The position numbers were made by a program, and so were the translations under genes. DNA of 38,997 nt from Candidatus Magnetominusculus sp. LBB02 (GTDB lineage: Bacteria > Nitrospirota > Thermodesulfovibrionia > Thermodesulfovibrionales > Magnetobacteriaceae), in assembly GCA_022321325.1 (NCBI GenBank), contig JAKOEO010000006.1, forward strand, positions 25,501 through 64,497, read 5' to 3'. Below are positions 8,113-15,703 of the stretch, in pieces (positions within the stretch are counted from its first letter, which is position 1; every line of letters begins with the position of its first letter). The notes under the pieces are model-generated. The model searched no databases, was not told where the DNA came from, and saw only the letters and a list, made by a program, of their open reading frames with translations.

Positions 8113-9447
8113 TTATACGGGCGTGGGATTGTCGAAATATCTGCCCAGCTCTTCAAATGCGCAGAGCGCTATTAGTCCTATTACCGACAGGGTCATTCTG
8201 AACCCTCCTCCGGCTATTAATGGCGGTAACAAAAAATATACTATGACGCCTATGATTGTCAGGCCGTATAACAACCTCCCTTCCCGTAATTGCCTGATTA
8301 TGTACGAGGCAAACAGGCTGTAAATAAATACGTAACATAGCGTAATCAGCATTGCAAGCGCCTTGTCAATCATGCGCTGCCTTGGCGTCAGCTTTGCAGC
8401 CGCAGTCGGCGATAGATCTACTCCGGCAAGGGCCGCTGTGTCTAACCACGGCAGCTTCAACACTATCGCCTCGGCGTGCGTCACAAGTTTCCCCACCGTT
8501 GTCGCAGGATATTGCAGGAAGACCCTTAACGCTGTTTCCTTCTTCTTTTTTATCTGGTCTTCAAGGTTGGGTATCCTGGCAATCTCTTGATTTGTCTTAT
8601 GATATACGTCCATTTTGTCCTCTAAAAACAACACCTCTACCATCAGGTAGTCATACAAATTTATCGCCGCAATATCAGTAAATTCAAAAAGCCCGTGATT
8701 TATATAATTTCTGATAGCAGGGCCGCTGCAGACAACCATCAGAATAAGCGTTGAGGCCGCTATCCATGACCTTATTTTTTTTGTGTTAATAACGCCCGCC
8801 TTTCGTGCCGCAATAACCAACACTGCCGCGTTTAAAACTGGATATAGCCCAAGCGTCGGCCTGACCTCTGCCGCATATCCTATTAATATGATGTACATTA
8901 TGAGATAAAGAAGGCGCTGCCTCACTATCGAGAGGATGCCTAGACACAACCCACACGTAAAAACCACGGCAAAAAACATATCTGTAAGTACAACGGGCGC
9001 TGTTACGATAAAACATCCCGTCGCGGTTAAAAATATCGACGCCCTGTAGAAACCCCTATCCCCGCCGCCAAGAAAGTCCCTGTTGATAATAAAAAGCGCT
9101 GGATATATGGCGGCAAACAAAAGCGCCTGTACAAAAAACACCGCATAGAGCCAGTTCCCGCCAAAAACGGCCATAATTAAAGATAAAAACATCGGGTAGC
9201 CGATAGTCCTGACATGATCAGGCACCGTGCCCTTTCCAAACACGCCATATGTAAGAAAATTCCTCGCCGGCTCGACATAGGTCATCACGTCTGTGCCGTT
9301 CATTGCATTCTTAGTAAACTGACCCTCCGGCATTTGTAGGTTAAACGCGGTTGTCCCATTTGATAACATGACAATAATATAGATTATGTTAATTACAGCG
9401 GGAACAATGTATTGGACAACTATCGGGGGGAACTTATTTGTATTCAT
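8113..9447 (-). CDS. Polytopic membrane protein, GT-C glycosyltransferase-like
   Basis: The 444-aa protein has roughly ten or more hydrophobic segments. An extracytoplasmic loop after the first segment contains GTDVMTYVEPARNFLTYGVFG and HVRTIGYPMFLSL. This acidic-loop plus 'R.xGYP.FL' layout is typical of GT-C (ArnT/PMT-like) enzymes, which move sugars from lipid carriers on the outer face of the inner membrane. The C-terminal third is TM-rich with a short soluble tail. It stands alone on the minus strand, downstream of the OmpA gene's terminator. No Shine-Dalgarno is evident before the chosen ATG. The substrate is unknown, and a flippase or polymerase-like role cannot be excluded. Confidence 0.65.
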   Translation of the reverse strand: MNTNKFPPIVVQYIVPAVINIIYIIVMLSNGTTAFNLQMPEGQFTKNAMNGTDVMTYVEPARNFLTYGVFGKGTVPDHVRTIGYPMFLSLIMAVFGGNWLYAVFFVQALLFAAIYPALFIINRDFLGGGDRGFYRASIFLTATGCFIVTAPVVLTDMFFAVVFTCGLCLGILSIVRQRLLYLIMYIILIGYAAEVRPTLGLYPVLNAAVLVIAARKAGVINTKKIRSWIAASTLILMVVCSGPAIRNYINHGLFEFTDIAAINLYDYLMVEVLFLEDKMDVYHKTNQEIARIPNLEDQIKKKKETALRVFLQYPATTVGKLVTHAEAIVLKLPWLDTAALAGVDLSPTAAAKLTPRQRMIDKALAMLITLCYVFIYSLFASYIIRQLREGRLLYGLTIIGVIVYFLLPPLIAGGGFRMTLSVIGLIALCAFEELGRYFDNPTPV

Positions 9448-9475
9448 AATTCAGGGCGTCTCATCATTTTCAATA

Positions 9476-9522
9476 GAAAAAAAAGAGGACTGCAACGGCT
9501 GCTTATCGCCGCCATTGCAGTC
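9476..9522 (-). terminator. Rho-independent terminator of the OmpA-family gene
   Basis: Read on the minus strand, a perfect 8-bp stem (GACTGCAA/TTGCAGTC), extended inside by a GGC/GCC match, is followed by a run of eight T. It lies 25 nt after the OmpA-family stop codon. Confidence 0.85.
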
Positions 9523-9546
9523 TGCTCAGCTTAAGGTTCAGTGTAT

Positions 9547-10257
9547 CTATTTAGCTATTATATGAATCTCAGCGCGTCTGTTTTTCGCCCTGCCGGCATC
9601 AGTCTTGTTATCGGCAATAGGGTCGTTGTAGCTGTGGCCTACGGTCTTAACCTTTGCCGCGTCTACGCCTTTTTTCACGAGCGCTGCCTTTGCGGCCTCT
9701 GCCCTTCTTAACGATAATCTCATGTTATACTTAAAACTTCCCTTGTTATCTGTATAACCGTCAATCGTTACGTCAGGGTTTGGATACTTCTTGATAATAT
9801 CAGCCGCCATATCCAGCTCCGGCTTATAGACAGCCTTGATGTTGTATTTATCGAAATCGAAGTTGACGATTCTGATAACGGCCACTTCTTTAGGAGCGGC
9901 AGGCTCAGGCTTTGGCGCCTCTGCTACTGGCGGGGCCGGTGGCTTTGGACATAGTGCGCCGGCCATCTCAGCGGCCTTCTTCGCCATATCTATACCTTCC
10001 TGCGTCCTGCAGCTTAGATATACATTGTACGCATCGTCTCTCATCTTTGCCGCTGCGTTAAACTCTGCCGGGCATGCCTTGTCCTTACCCTCTGCTTGCG
10101 CCTTTGCTATTGCCCTGTCGGCAGCAGGCAGTTCCTGATGATAATACCAGACTGTACGCTTTGGGGCAAACTCCATACCTGCACAACCGGTAAATGCCAA
10201 AGCAATAACCGGCAGCAACAACATCAACATCTTCCTCAACACATTGTTCATAGACAT
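9547..10257 (-). CDS. OmpA-family peptidoglycan-associated lipoprotein
   Basis: The signal peptide ends in the lipobox AFTGC, so the mature protein is a lipoprotein, probably of the outer membrane. Residues about 30-100 form a charged helical region with three cysteines (KDKACPAEF, LSCRTQEG, ALCPKP), reminiscent of DUF4398-type segments. A Pro/Ala-rich linker (PPAPPVAEAPKPEPAAPK) spans the periplasm. The C-terminal OmpA domain has FDFDKYNIKAVY, IDGYTDNKGSFKYNMRLSLRRAEAAK and NRRAEIHI. The TD...N..LS..RA core binds peptidoglycan. The gene has its own promoter and a strong terminator, so it is likely monocistronic and well expressed. The third Cys is unusual for a periplasmic linker region. Confidence 0.9.
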   Translation of the reverse strand: MSMNNVLRKMLMLLLPVIALAFTGCAGMEFAPKRTVWYYHQELPAADRAIAKAQAEGKDKACPAEFNAAAKMRDDAYNVYLSCRTQEGIDMAKKAAEMAGALCPKPPAPPVAEAPKPEPAAPKEVAVIRIVNFDFDKYNIKAVYKPELDMAADIIKKYPNPDVTIDGYTDNKGSFKYNMRLSLRRAEAAKAALVKKGVDAAKVKTVGHSYNDPIADNKTDAGRAKNRRAEIHIIAK

Positions 10258-10303
10258 ACCTCCAGTTTGTGGTTTTCGTTACAATGTATTATAGCCATGT
10301 AGT

Positions 10304-10334
10304 ATCATACTCTATCTACACCGGTACTTGTCAA
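10304..10334 (-). promoter_or_regulatory. Putative promoter of the OmpA-family gene
   Basis: On the minus strand a perfect TTGACA is followed after 19 nt by TATGAT. A second -10-like TATAAT occurs 10 nt further on. The gene start is 45 nt downstream with GGAGG before the ATG. Confidence 0.5.
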
Positions 10335-10349
10335 GAGTAAACTTTAACT

Positions 10350-11042
10350 TTAATTGACACGCGCTACAGTGACCAGAGACTCACCCCATCGCGTTGGAAT
10401 GATCAAACGTCCGGTCAAGACCTGTAAGGCCGGGGCAGGATAAAATATCAACTTTTGCAGCGATAATGGCATCCAGTCTATATACGGTACATCCCAAAGC
10501 CCGTCAGCAGCCGTTTTGACAATTGTAAATCCAGCTGCCTCTGTCAACGTCAACCACCTCTGTGCCGGATATAACGCCACATGCGCCGGGTCGCCATACC
10601 CAATCCAATTGCGCTTTTTAAGCGTATGGCCAATGCCGGAGAGATTCGGCACGACATACATCAATATGCCCTGCGGGCGCAGAAGCCCCCTTAGCATCTG
10701 CAACGCATCAAGCGGCCTTTCAATGTGTTCAAGGACATGTATCGCACATATTAAATCAAAACTTGAAGTTGGAATTTCCTCTATACTGCTGAATAAATGC
10801 CCCGGCAGGGCGGTTTCTTTAGCTATATCGAGGGCGTCAGCAGATGTGTCAAATCCATATGTATCATAGCGCTGCCTGCTAAAATATTTCAGGAAATGCC
10901 CGCAGCCACAGCCGTAATCAAGTATAGCGCCACGCCTTACATAACTTCTCGCTACTCGGGAGTAAAACCACAGGGCAAGACGTCCGCCGTTCTGACCGCG
11001 TGCGGCATAGTAGGCACTGCTGTATGACTGCGGCTCTGACAT
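10350..11042 (-). CDS. Class I SAM-dependent methyltransferase (Methyltransf_23-like)
   Basis: Motif I is ILDYGCGCGHFLKYFS; an acidic motif II (YGFDTSADALDIAK) and the post-motif FDLICAIHVLEHIERP follow, the signature of methyltransferases found in lipopolysaccharide, capsule and quinone-type pathways. The length (230 aa) is normal for the family, and the protein is soluble with a somewhat hydrophobic C-terminus. It begins 4 nt after the stop of the HAD phosphatase, in one operon with it and the zinc-ribbon gene. The presence of HEIERP/LEHIERP-type motifs favours small-molecule or sugar methylation; the substrate cannot be read from sequence. Confidence 0.85.
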   Translation of the reverse strand: MSEPQSYSSAYYAARGQNGGRLALWFYSRVARSYVRRGAILDYGCGCGHFLKYFSRQRYDTYGFDTSADALDIAKETALPGHLFSSIEEIPTSSFDLICAIHVLEHIERPLDALQMLRGLLRPQGILMYVVPNLSGIGHTLKKRNWIGYGDPAHVALYPAQRWLTLTEAAGFTIVKTAADGLWDVPYIDWMPLSLQKLIFYPAPALQVLTGRLIIPTRWGESLVTVARVN

Positions 11043-11046
11043 TGAG

Positions 11047-11697
11047 CTACGACAGCGTCCCGATTATCGGAATTATCTCACTGATGTCGTCTATGATATA
11101 GTCTGCCTGACTTAGCGTACTAACCGCCCTGTAGCCATAGCTTACTGCGACGGCCTTTATGCCTGCGGCATGACCTGCCTCTATATCTGTGGCGCTGTCG
11201 CCTACGATTATCGTGCCGGTGGGGTCAGCCCTCAGCTCTTCCATCATCTTAATAATAGGTACGGGCGATGGCTTACGCCCTCCACATGTGTCATATCCAT
11301 AAACAGCCTCAAAATAGCGAAGCATGGAGAGTTTCTCAAGCAGCAGCCTTGACAGAGATTGCAGTTTATTGCTGACCACGCCCTTTTTCATCTTAGACAA
11401 GTCATCAAGCGTCTCTAAGACGTTCTCATACGGCCTTGATTTGTCGGCTATATGGGATGTGTAATGCTCAAGGAAATGGCCCTTCAACAGGTCTTTCCTT
11501 GCTGTGTCAAATTCCTCTATGCCTGCCGCCTTCAGCAAAAGATTTTCAACGCCCGCGCCCACAAGCCCCCTTATCTCATCAACCGTAAGAGATTTCAAGC
11601 CAATCTCACGCAGGGCATAATTCACAGCACCGGCAATGTCCCCGATAGAATCAACCAGCGTGCCGTCAAGATCAAAGATAATCAGCTCAATTGCCAT
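11047..11697 (-). CDS. gph: HAD hydrolase, phosphoglycolate phosphatase-like
   Basis: HAD motif I is IFDLDGTLVDS with the nucleophile at the first Asp, motif II is VVSNK, the lysine is in the GGRKPSPVP segment, and motif IV is VGDSATDIEAGHAAG. The helical cap (residues about 17-85) and 216-aa length fit phosphoglycolate phosphatase. The ORF track begins 13 codons earlier, but I choose the ATG at 11697. It follows GGAG, places the family's usual start right before the nucleophile motif, and overlaps the preceding gene by only 11 nt. The reaction is removal of phosphate from 2-phosphoglycolate or a similar small ester; other HAD substrates are possible. Confidence 0.85.
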   Translation of the reverse strand: MAIELIIFDLDGTLVDSIGDIAGAVNYALREIGLKSLTVDEIRGLVGAGVENLLLKAAGIEEFDTARKDLLKGHFLEHYTSHIADKSRPYENVLETLDDLSKMKKGVVSNKLQSLSRLLLEKLSMLRYFEAVYGYDTCGGRKPSPVPIIKMMEELRADPTGTIIVGDSATDIEAGHAAGIKAVAVSYGYRAVSTLSQADYIIDDISEIIPIIGTLS

Positions 11698-11935
11698 CTT
11701 GCTCCGGCAGCTTTTTGAGCCTGTTATATTTCTCAATGCCTACGCACTCCTTCGCCGCAGGACACCAATCCAGACATGTCGGCTTCATTTCTCTGCTGAT
11801 TGTCTTATTGCACTCTTTACATTGAGTTTCTGTCTCATCAGACCAGATTTCATTAAAATGCCCGCAGGAATAACATTTTAGCTCCTCCGGGTATGGGTTT
11901 CTTATCTCGCTGCTTCCTGGACAACTTTCTTTCAT
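11687..11935 (-). CDS. Small zinc-ribbon protein
   Basis: The 82-aa, cysteine-rich protein has CYSCG...CKEC forming a classical zinc ribbon, and a C-terminal CLDWCPAAKECVG with three more cysteines. Similar small proteins in anaerobic bacteria are often mislabelled 'phosphohydrolase' and have the same two-part layout: a ribbon, then SCLDWC..A.ECVG. The second cluster may bind another metal. It starts an operon with the phosphatase and methyltransferase and overlaps the phosphatase by 11 nt. The function is unknown. Confidence 0.75.
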   Translation of the reverse strand: MKESCPGSSEIRNPYPEELKCYSCGHFNEIWSDETETQCKECNKTISREMKPTCLDWCPAAKECVGIEKYNRLKKLPEQDGN

Positions 11936-12074
11936 AAAATCACCTCATCGTTTTGTTGATTATAACATTATAATATTTCTGCGGCGATAAATTACATGAC
12001 GGTAATCATAAAGATTATGATGGCGCCGCTAAAAAAACTTTGCATTTTTTAGTTGAGTTGATATAGTATAGTCT

Positions 12075-12656
12075 ATGGGCAGTGAAGCTGTTGACAGAGA
12101 CCCGTTGGACGATGACCCGGGCAATGGCGGCCATAAAGAAGGCCGTGACGGAGACGGTGACGCGCGGCGGCCCTCTTTAGATATGATAAAGCTGTTTGCG
12201 CGGTATAAGGCAGGCGACTTCAACGAAAAGGCTGCAAGAGAGGTTGCCAATGTCTTCAGAGAACTATCCGATACAGCCGTCACAATCAAAACCGATAACT
12301 CAGACGGCCTTGCCGCCCTCAATGATGACCGCAAGCCGGTCAGAGAAGACTTCTCTGATTTAAAAGACGATTTCTACGGCTTGAAAGATGATTACTTTGA
12401 TTTAAAAGACGACTATTTCACTCTGAAAGATTCATATCACCACATTAAAGACGAATATACGTCGCTCAAGACTGAATATCTGAGACTAAAAGACCTCTAT
12501 GAACGCGAACTCGACGAAGAAAAGGCAAGAATAAAGGCAAAAGTCAAATCCCTGCAGCGCAGAGTGAGGATTTATTTCCTGCTCCTTCTGATTATAGTCC
12601 TTCTAAGTTCGCCGCCTTCGATGGACATGATTTACAAACTTTTAGGACTGCACTGA
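12075..12656 (+). CDS. Heptad-repeat coiled-coil protein with C-terminal membrane anchor
   Basis: I do not recognise a family. The 193-aa product has an acidic, Gly-rich N-terminus (DRDPLDDDPGNGGHKEGRDGDG) and then a helix with SLDMIKLFARYKAGDFNEKAAREVANVF. About eight near-perfect 7-residue repeats follow, of the type LKDDYFD/LKDDYFT/LKDSYHH/IKDEYTS, in a register with Leu at a and Phe/Tyr at d or e. A basic stretch comes next, then one transmembrane helix (YFLLLLIIVLLSSPP) near the C-terminus. It could be a tail-anchored scaffold or tether. It stands alone, converging on galE, with the 80-bp repeat array in between. Confidence 0.7.
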   Translation: MGSEAVDRDPLDDDPGNGGHKEGRDGDGDARRPSLDMIKLFARYKAGDFNEKAAREVANVFRELSDTAVTIKTDNSDGLAALNDDRKPVREDFSDLKDDFYGLKDDYFDLKDDYFTLKDSYHHIKDEYTSLKTEYLRLKDLYERELDEEKARIKAKVKSLQRRVRIYFLLLLIIVLLSSPPSMDMIYKLLGLH

Positions 12657-12660
12657 CCTG

Positions 12661-12798
12661 CCGAAAGGCTGCACGTTATACTTGGCCGCTTGTCATACCT
12701 GAAAGACCATACGTTATAACAGAAAGGCTGCACGTCATACCCGAAAGGCTGCACGTTATACTTGGACGCTTATCATACCTGAAAGACCGTACGTTATA
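12661..12798. repeat. 80-bp-period tandem repeat built of ~20-nt units
   Basis: Two 58-nt copies at 12661-12718 and 12741-12798 begin CCGAAAGGCTGCACGTTATA and differ at only three positions. A partial copy (about 12720-12740) fills the gap. Within them a 20-21-nt unit, GAAAGRCYRYACGTYATA, occurs five times, alternating with CTTGGMCGCTTRTCATA. The array fills the whole space between two converging genes and ends at the galE stop codon. No stem or T-run makes it an obvious terminator. Confidence 0.85.
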
Positions 12799-13749
12799 CT
12801 AAGCCATGAAGTGTTCCACCGTTACGGCAATCCCTTTTTTGAGATCAAATTCAGGGTGCCAGTTCAGCGTCCTTGAGGCCTTTGAGTTATCCAGACAGCT
12901 TCGCCTGATGTCTCCGGCTCGCGCCGGTCCTTTGTGCGGGGCATCAAACATGGCGTCTTTGGCATTTCCTTTTTCTCTTAGCACCTCAAGTGTAGTCCTG
13001 TAAAGCTGCCCTGTGCTTGTCTCTACACCGGTGCTTATATTAATAATCTGTGAGTCCCCGGCAGCCAAAGCCAGCAGGTTTGCCCGTACTACATCTTTTA
13101 CGCAACAATAGTCGCGCGTCATGCCATCCGGATCATTCTCATAATGGTATATTGTCGGAAGGCCGCCAGAGATAATCTTCTCCATAAAAATCGCCACGAC
13201 CCCGGCCTCGGCGTGTGGCACCTGCCGCGGTCCGTAGACATTGGCATACCTAAGCACGGTATAGTTCAACCCATAGTGGGCGGCGTAGAAATGCAGATAC
13301 ATCTCGGTCGTTTGTTTTGTAATCGCGTAGGGAGAGAGAGGGTTTCCATGATATGTCTCAGCCGTGGGAATTACATCGGCCTCGCCATATATTGCGCCTC
13401 CTGTGGAGGCGAATATTATTTTTTTTGTGCCATACCTGACTGCGCACTGAAGTATATTTACCGCCCCAAGCACATTTACCTGTGCGTCAAAGTGCGGGTC
13501 AGCCACAGAGGCCGGCACTGACATCTGGGCGGCATGGTGGTCAATCACATCCGGCCTTTCCATCTCGAAGACCTTCTTTAGCTCATCAGAGCGCACGTCC
13601 ATGAGGTAAAATTTAGCCTTTTTATTGATATTTTCCCACTTGCCGGTAAACATGTTATCTACGATAATCACGTCGTGGCCAGCCGCTATAAACCCATCTA
13701 CAACGTTTGAACCTATAAAGCCCGCGCCGCCTGTTACTAATATTCTCAT
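12799..13749 (-). CDS. galE: NAD-dependent UDP-sugar epimerase, GalE-like
   Basis: This is an extended SDR of 316 aa. The Rossmann motif is GGAGFIGSN, the NAD-ribose Asp lies in IIVDNMFTG, and the catalytic STGGAIYG and YAITK (Tyr-x-x-x-Lys) follow. The set fits UDP-glucose 4-epimerase or a close UDP-hexose epimerase/dehydratase, making UDP-galactose in the cytoplasm. Context supports GalE: it overlaps by 4 nt (ATGA) the UDP-galactopyranose mutase gene, which uses UDP-galactose as substrate. It is the last gene of the rmlA-rmlB-rmlD-glf operon. Confidence 0.85.
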   Translation of the reverse strand: MRILVTGGAGFIGSNVVDGFIAAGHDVIIVDNMFTGKWENINKKAKFYLMDVRSDELKKVFEMERPDVIDHHAAQMSVPASVADPHFDAQVNVLGAVNILQCAVRYGTKKIIFASTGGAIYGEADVIPTAETYHGNPLSPYAITKQTTEMYLHFYAAHYGLNYTVLRYANVYGPRQVPHAEAGVVAIFMEKIISGGLPTIYHYENDPDGMTRDYCCVKDVVRANLLALAAGDSQIINISTGVETSTGQLYRTTLEVLREKGNAKDAMFDAPHKGPARAGDIRRSCLDNSKASRTLNWHPEFDLKKGIAVTVEHFMA

Positions 13750-14852
13750 CGTTGTCCCTTTCCCGCGGCAATGGTGCTGAACAGATCCAACGCCCTCTTT
13801 ACCGCCTGGTCCATGTTGTAGTATTTATATTCGGCAAGACGCCCTGCAAAATAAACGGTTTTCAATTTGTCAGCCTCTTTTTTGTACTTTTCATATATTG
13901 CGGCGGCACTGGCCATCGGCACAGGATAGTAGGGTTCGCCCACGGCCTCAGGGAACTCGCGCACAATCGTCGTGCGCGGGTGCTTCTGTTTCGTGAAATG
14001 CTTGCTTTCGGTTATCTTCGTAAATCTGTTGTCATTGGGATAGTTTATTACCGCAGCTTCCTGATAGTATTCGACATCCAAAGTCTCAAACTCAAAACTC
14101 TGGCTCCTGTAGGGAAGCTCTCCGTGCATGTTGTCAAAGAAGTAGTCAACAGGGCCGGTATAAATAAGGTAGTCAAACTTCACGTCGCCGATTATTTTTT
14201 TGTAGTCTGTCTCAAGCGCAACAGTTATATTTTTATGGTCAAGCATGTTATCAAAGAGTTTGTAAAAGCCGTCAACCGGAAGCCCCTCGTACTTGTCGCC
14301 AAAATATCTGTCATCGGTATTGAATCTCAATGGGATTCGCCGCGTTACCTCAGGAGAGAGTTCCTCAGGATATACGCCCCACTGCTTATATGTGTAATTT
14401 TTAAAGAATTTTTCGTAGAAAAATTCCCCGACTTGCGACAGAACGACATCCCTTGAGTCTTTAATATTTGCAATATTGACTCGCACCGCGGCAAGGTAGT
14501 CTCTAAGGCCCTGCTCATCAAAGTTCTTCTTTAGGAGAGTGTTTACCGTGGTCAAATTAATAGGGATAGGGAGCTTAAGGCCGTCCACATAGGCCAGCAC
14601 CCTATGTACATAGCCGTTCCAGCTTGAAAACTGGTTTACATACTGCCAGACGTCGTCGTGGTTGGTATGAAATATGTGCGCCCCGTACTTATGAACCAAA
14701 ATTCCGGCTTCGTCATAATAGTCATAGGCATTGCCGCCTGTGTGAGGGCGTTTCTCAACCAGCAGTACCTTCTTATCTAATTGAGAGGCGAGGCGTTCGC
14801 ATACTACCGCACCGGCAAACCCAGAACCAACTACCAGATAATCATATTTCAC
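13746..14852 (-). CDS. glf: UDP-galactopyranose mutase
   Basis: The enzyme converts UDP-Galp to UDP-Galf, the donor for galactofuranose in surface glycans. The N-terminus has the FAD-binding motif VVGSGFAGAV. It is followed by the mutase signatures KRPHTGGNAYDYYDEAG and HKYGAHIFHTN, and later YKQWGVYPEELSPEVTRRIPLRFN and the C-terminal FAD segment VYFAGRLAEYKYYNMDQ. At 368 aa it has the normal bacterial length. It overlaps both neighbours by 4 nt, so translation of the operon is tightly coupled. Together with GalE it completes UDP-Galf supply. Confidence 0.95.
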   Translation of the reverse strand: MKYDYLVVGSGFAGAVVCERLASQLDKKVLLVEKRPHTGGNAYDYYDEAGILVHKYGAHIFHTNHDDVWQYVNQFSSWNGYVHRVLAYVDGLKLPIPINLTTVNTLLKKNFDEQGLRDYLAAVRVNIANIKDSRDVVLSQVGEFFYEKFFKNYTYKQWGVYPEELSPEVTRRIPLRFNTDDRYFGDKYEGLPVDGFYKLFDNMLDHKNITVALETDYKKIIGDVKFDYLIYTGPVDYFFDNMHGELPYRSQSFEFETLDVEYYQEAAVINYPNDNRFTKITESKHFTKQKHPRTTIVREFPEAVGEPYYPVPMASAAAIYEKYKKEADKLKTVYFAGRLAEYKYYNMDQAVKRALDLFSTIAAGKGQR

Positions 14853-15703
14853 GCCCCGGCAGCCTCCGACTTTAGATATTCAGCCAGAGCCTCATCCCAC
14901 TGGCGGATTTTAAACGGCGTGGAATATATCAATGTCGAAAGATCAAGCACAGAGTATGCCGGTCTTTTGGCCGGCCTTGGAAACTCATCAGTCGTCACAG
15001 GAATAACCTTGTTGTTCTTGCCGCTTAATTTCAGGATTTCCACGGTGAAATCATACCAACTAAGCCTGCCGTCAGTGGCGTCTGTTACGTGGTATATCCC
15101 GTACTTGCCGCTTTCTATGATGGCCTTTATGCCGTGTGAGAGGCTTACTGTCCAGGTGGGCGAGCCTTTCTGGTCGTTAACCACTCTTAATGTGTCCATC
15201 TTGCCGCTTAAATCAAGGATTGTCTTTACGAAATTCTTGCCGTAATGGCCATAGAGCCAGCTTGTCCTTACAATATAGAATTTTCTTAACAGCCACTTCA
15301 CATATTTCTCGCCTGCAAGTTTACTAAAGCCATAGAAATTAACGGGGTCAGTATTGTCAAACGGCGTGTAGGGGACGCTGTTTTGACCGTTGAAGACATA
15401 GTCTGTGCTGACGTGACAGAGCGGTATATCGCGCTCGGCACACACTAAAGCCAGATGCTGGGTGCCGGTTGCGTTTACAAGCATAGCGGTATCGCGTTCT
15501 TTTTCAGCGCAGTCAACGTTTGTGTATGCCGCACAGTTTATGATTATATCCGGGGAGTGCACATTAACCACGCTGCGGACTAACTCAAGCGATGTGATGT
15601 CCATCTCGTCTACCGTAGCCCCAAAGCATGTGTGGCCCGTGGAGAGTACGGGTATTATGTCAGTGGAGAGCATACCGCCTGCGCCTACAACTAAGATTTT
15701 CAT
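14849..15703 (-). CDS. rfbD: dTDP-4-dehydrorhamnose reductase
   Basis: The last step to dTDP-L-rhamnose: NADPH reduction of dTDP-4-keto-rhamnose. The chain begins MKILVVGAGGMLSTD; HVSTDYVFNG, PVNFYGFSKLAGE (Tyr-x-x-x-Lys) and RTSWLYGHYGKNFV are the family signatures. The ORF track starts 18 codons earlier, but the ATG at 15703 gives the usual N-terminus and an exact ATGA overlap with the upstream rfbB stop. Its length is then 284 aa, typical of RmlD. It also overlaps glf by 4 nt. Confidence 0.93.
   Translation of the reverse strand: MKILVVGAGGMLSTDIIPVLSTGHTCFGATVDEMDITSLELVRSVVNVHSPDIIINCAAYTNVDCAEKERDTAMLVNATGTQHLALVCAERDIPLCHVSTDYVFNGQNSVPYTPFDNTDPVNFYGFSKLAGEKYVKWLLRKFYIVRTSWLYGHYGKNFVKTILDLSGKMDTLRVVNDQKGSPTWTVSLSHGIKAIIESGKYGIYHVTDATDGRLSWYDFTVEILKLSGKNNKVIPVTTDEFPRPAKRPAYSVLDLSTLIYSTPFKIRQWDEALAEYLKSEAAGA

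Noticed and set aside
7932-8201. 89-aa plus-strand ORF after the RHH gene
   Set aside because: It runs into the 3' end of the membrane protein gene on the other strand and has no Shine-Dalgarno or motif. The 7917-8112 gap holds nothing else I can support.
12661-12798. CRISPR array
   Set aside because: The repeat units are adjacent or alternate with a second fixed unit; there are no unique spacers.
13752-14456. 234-aa plus-strand ORF
   Set aside because: Exactly antisense to glf, whose motifs are unambiguous; the plus-strand protein is low-complexity V/F-rich.
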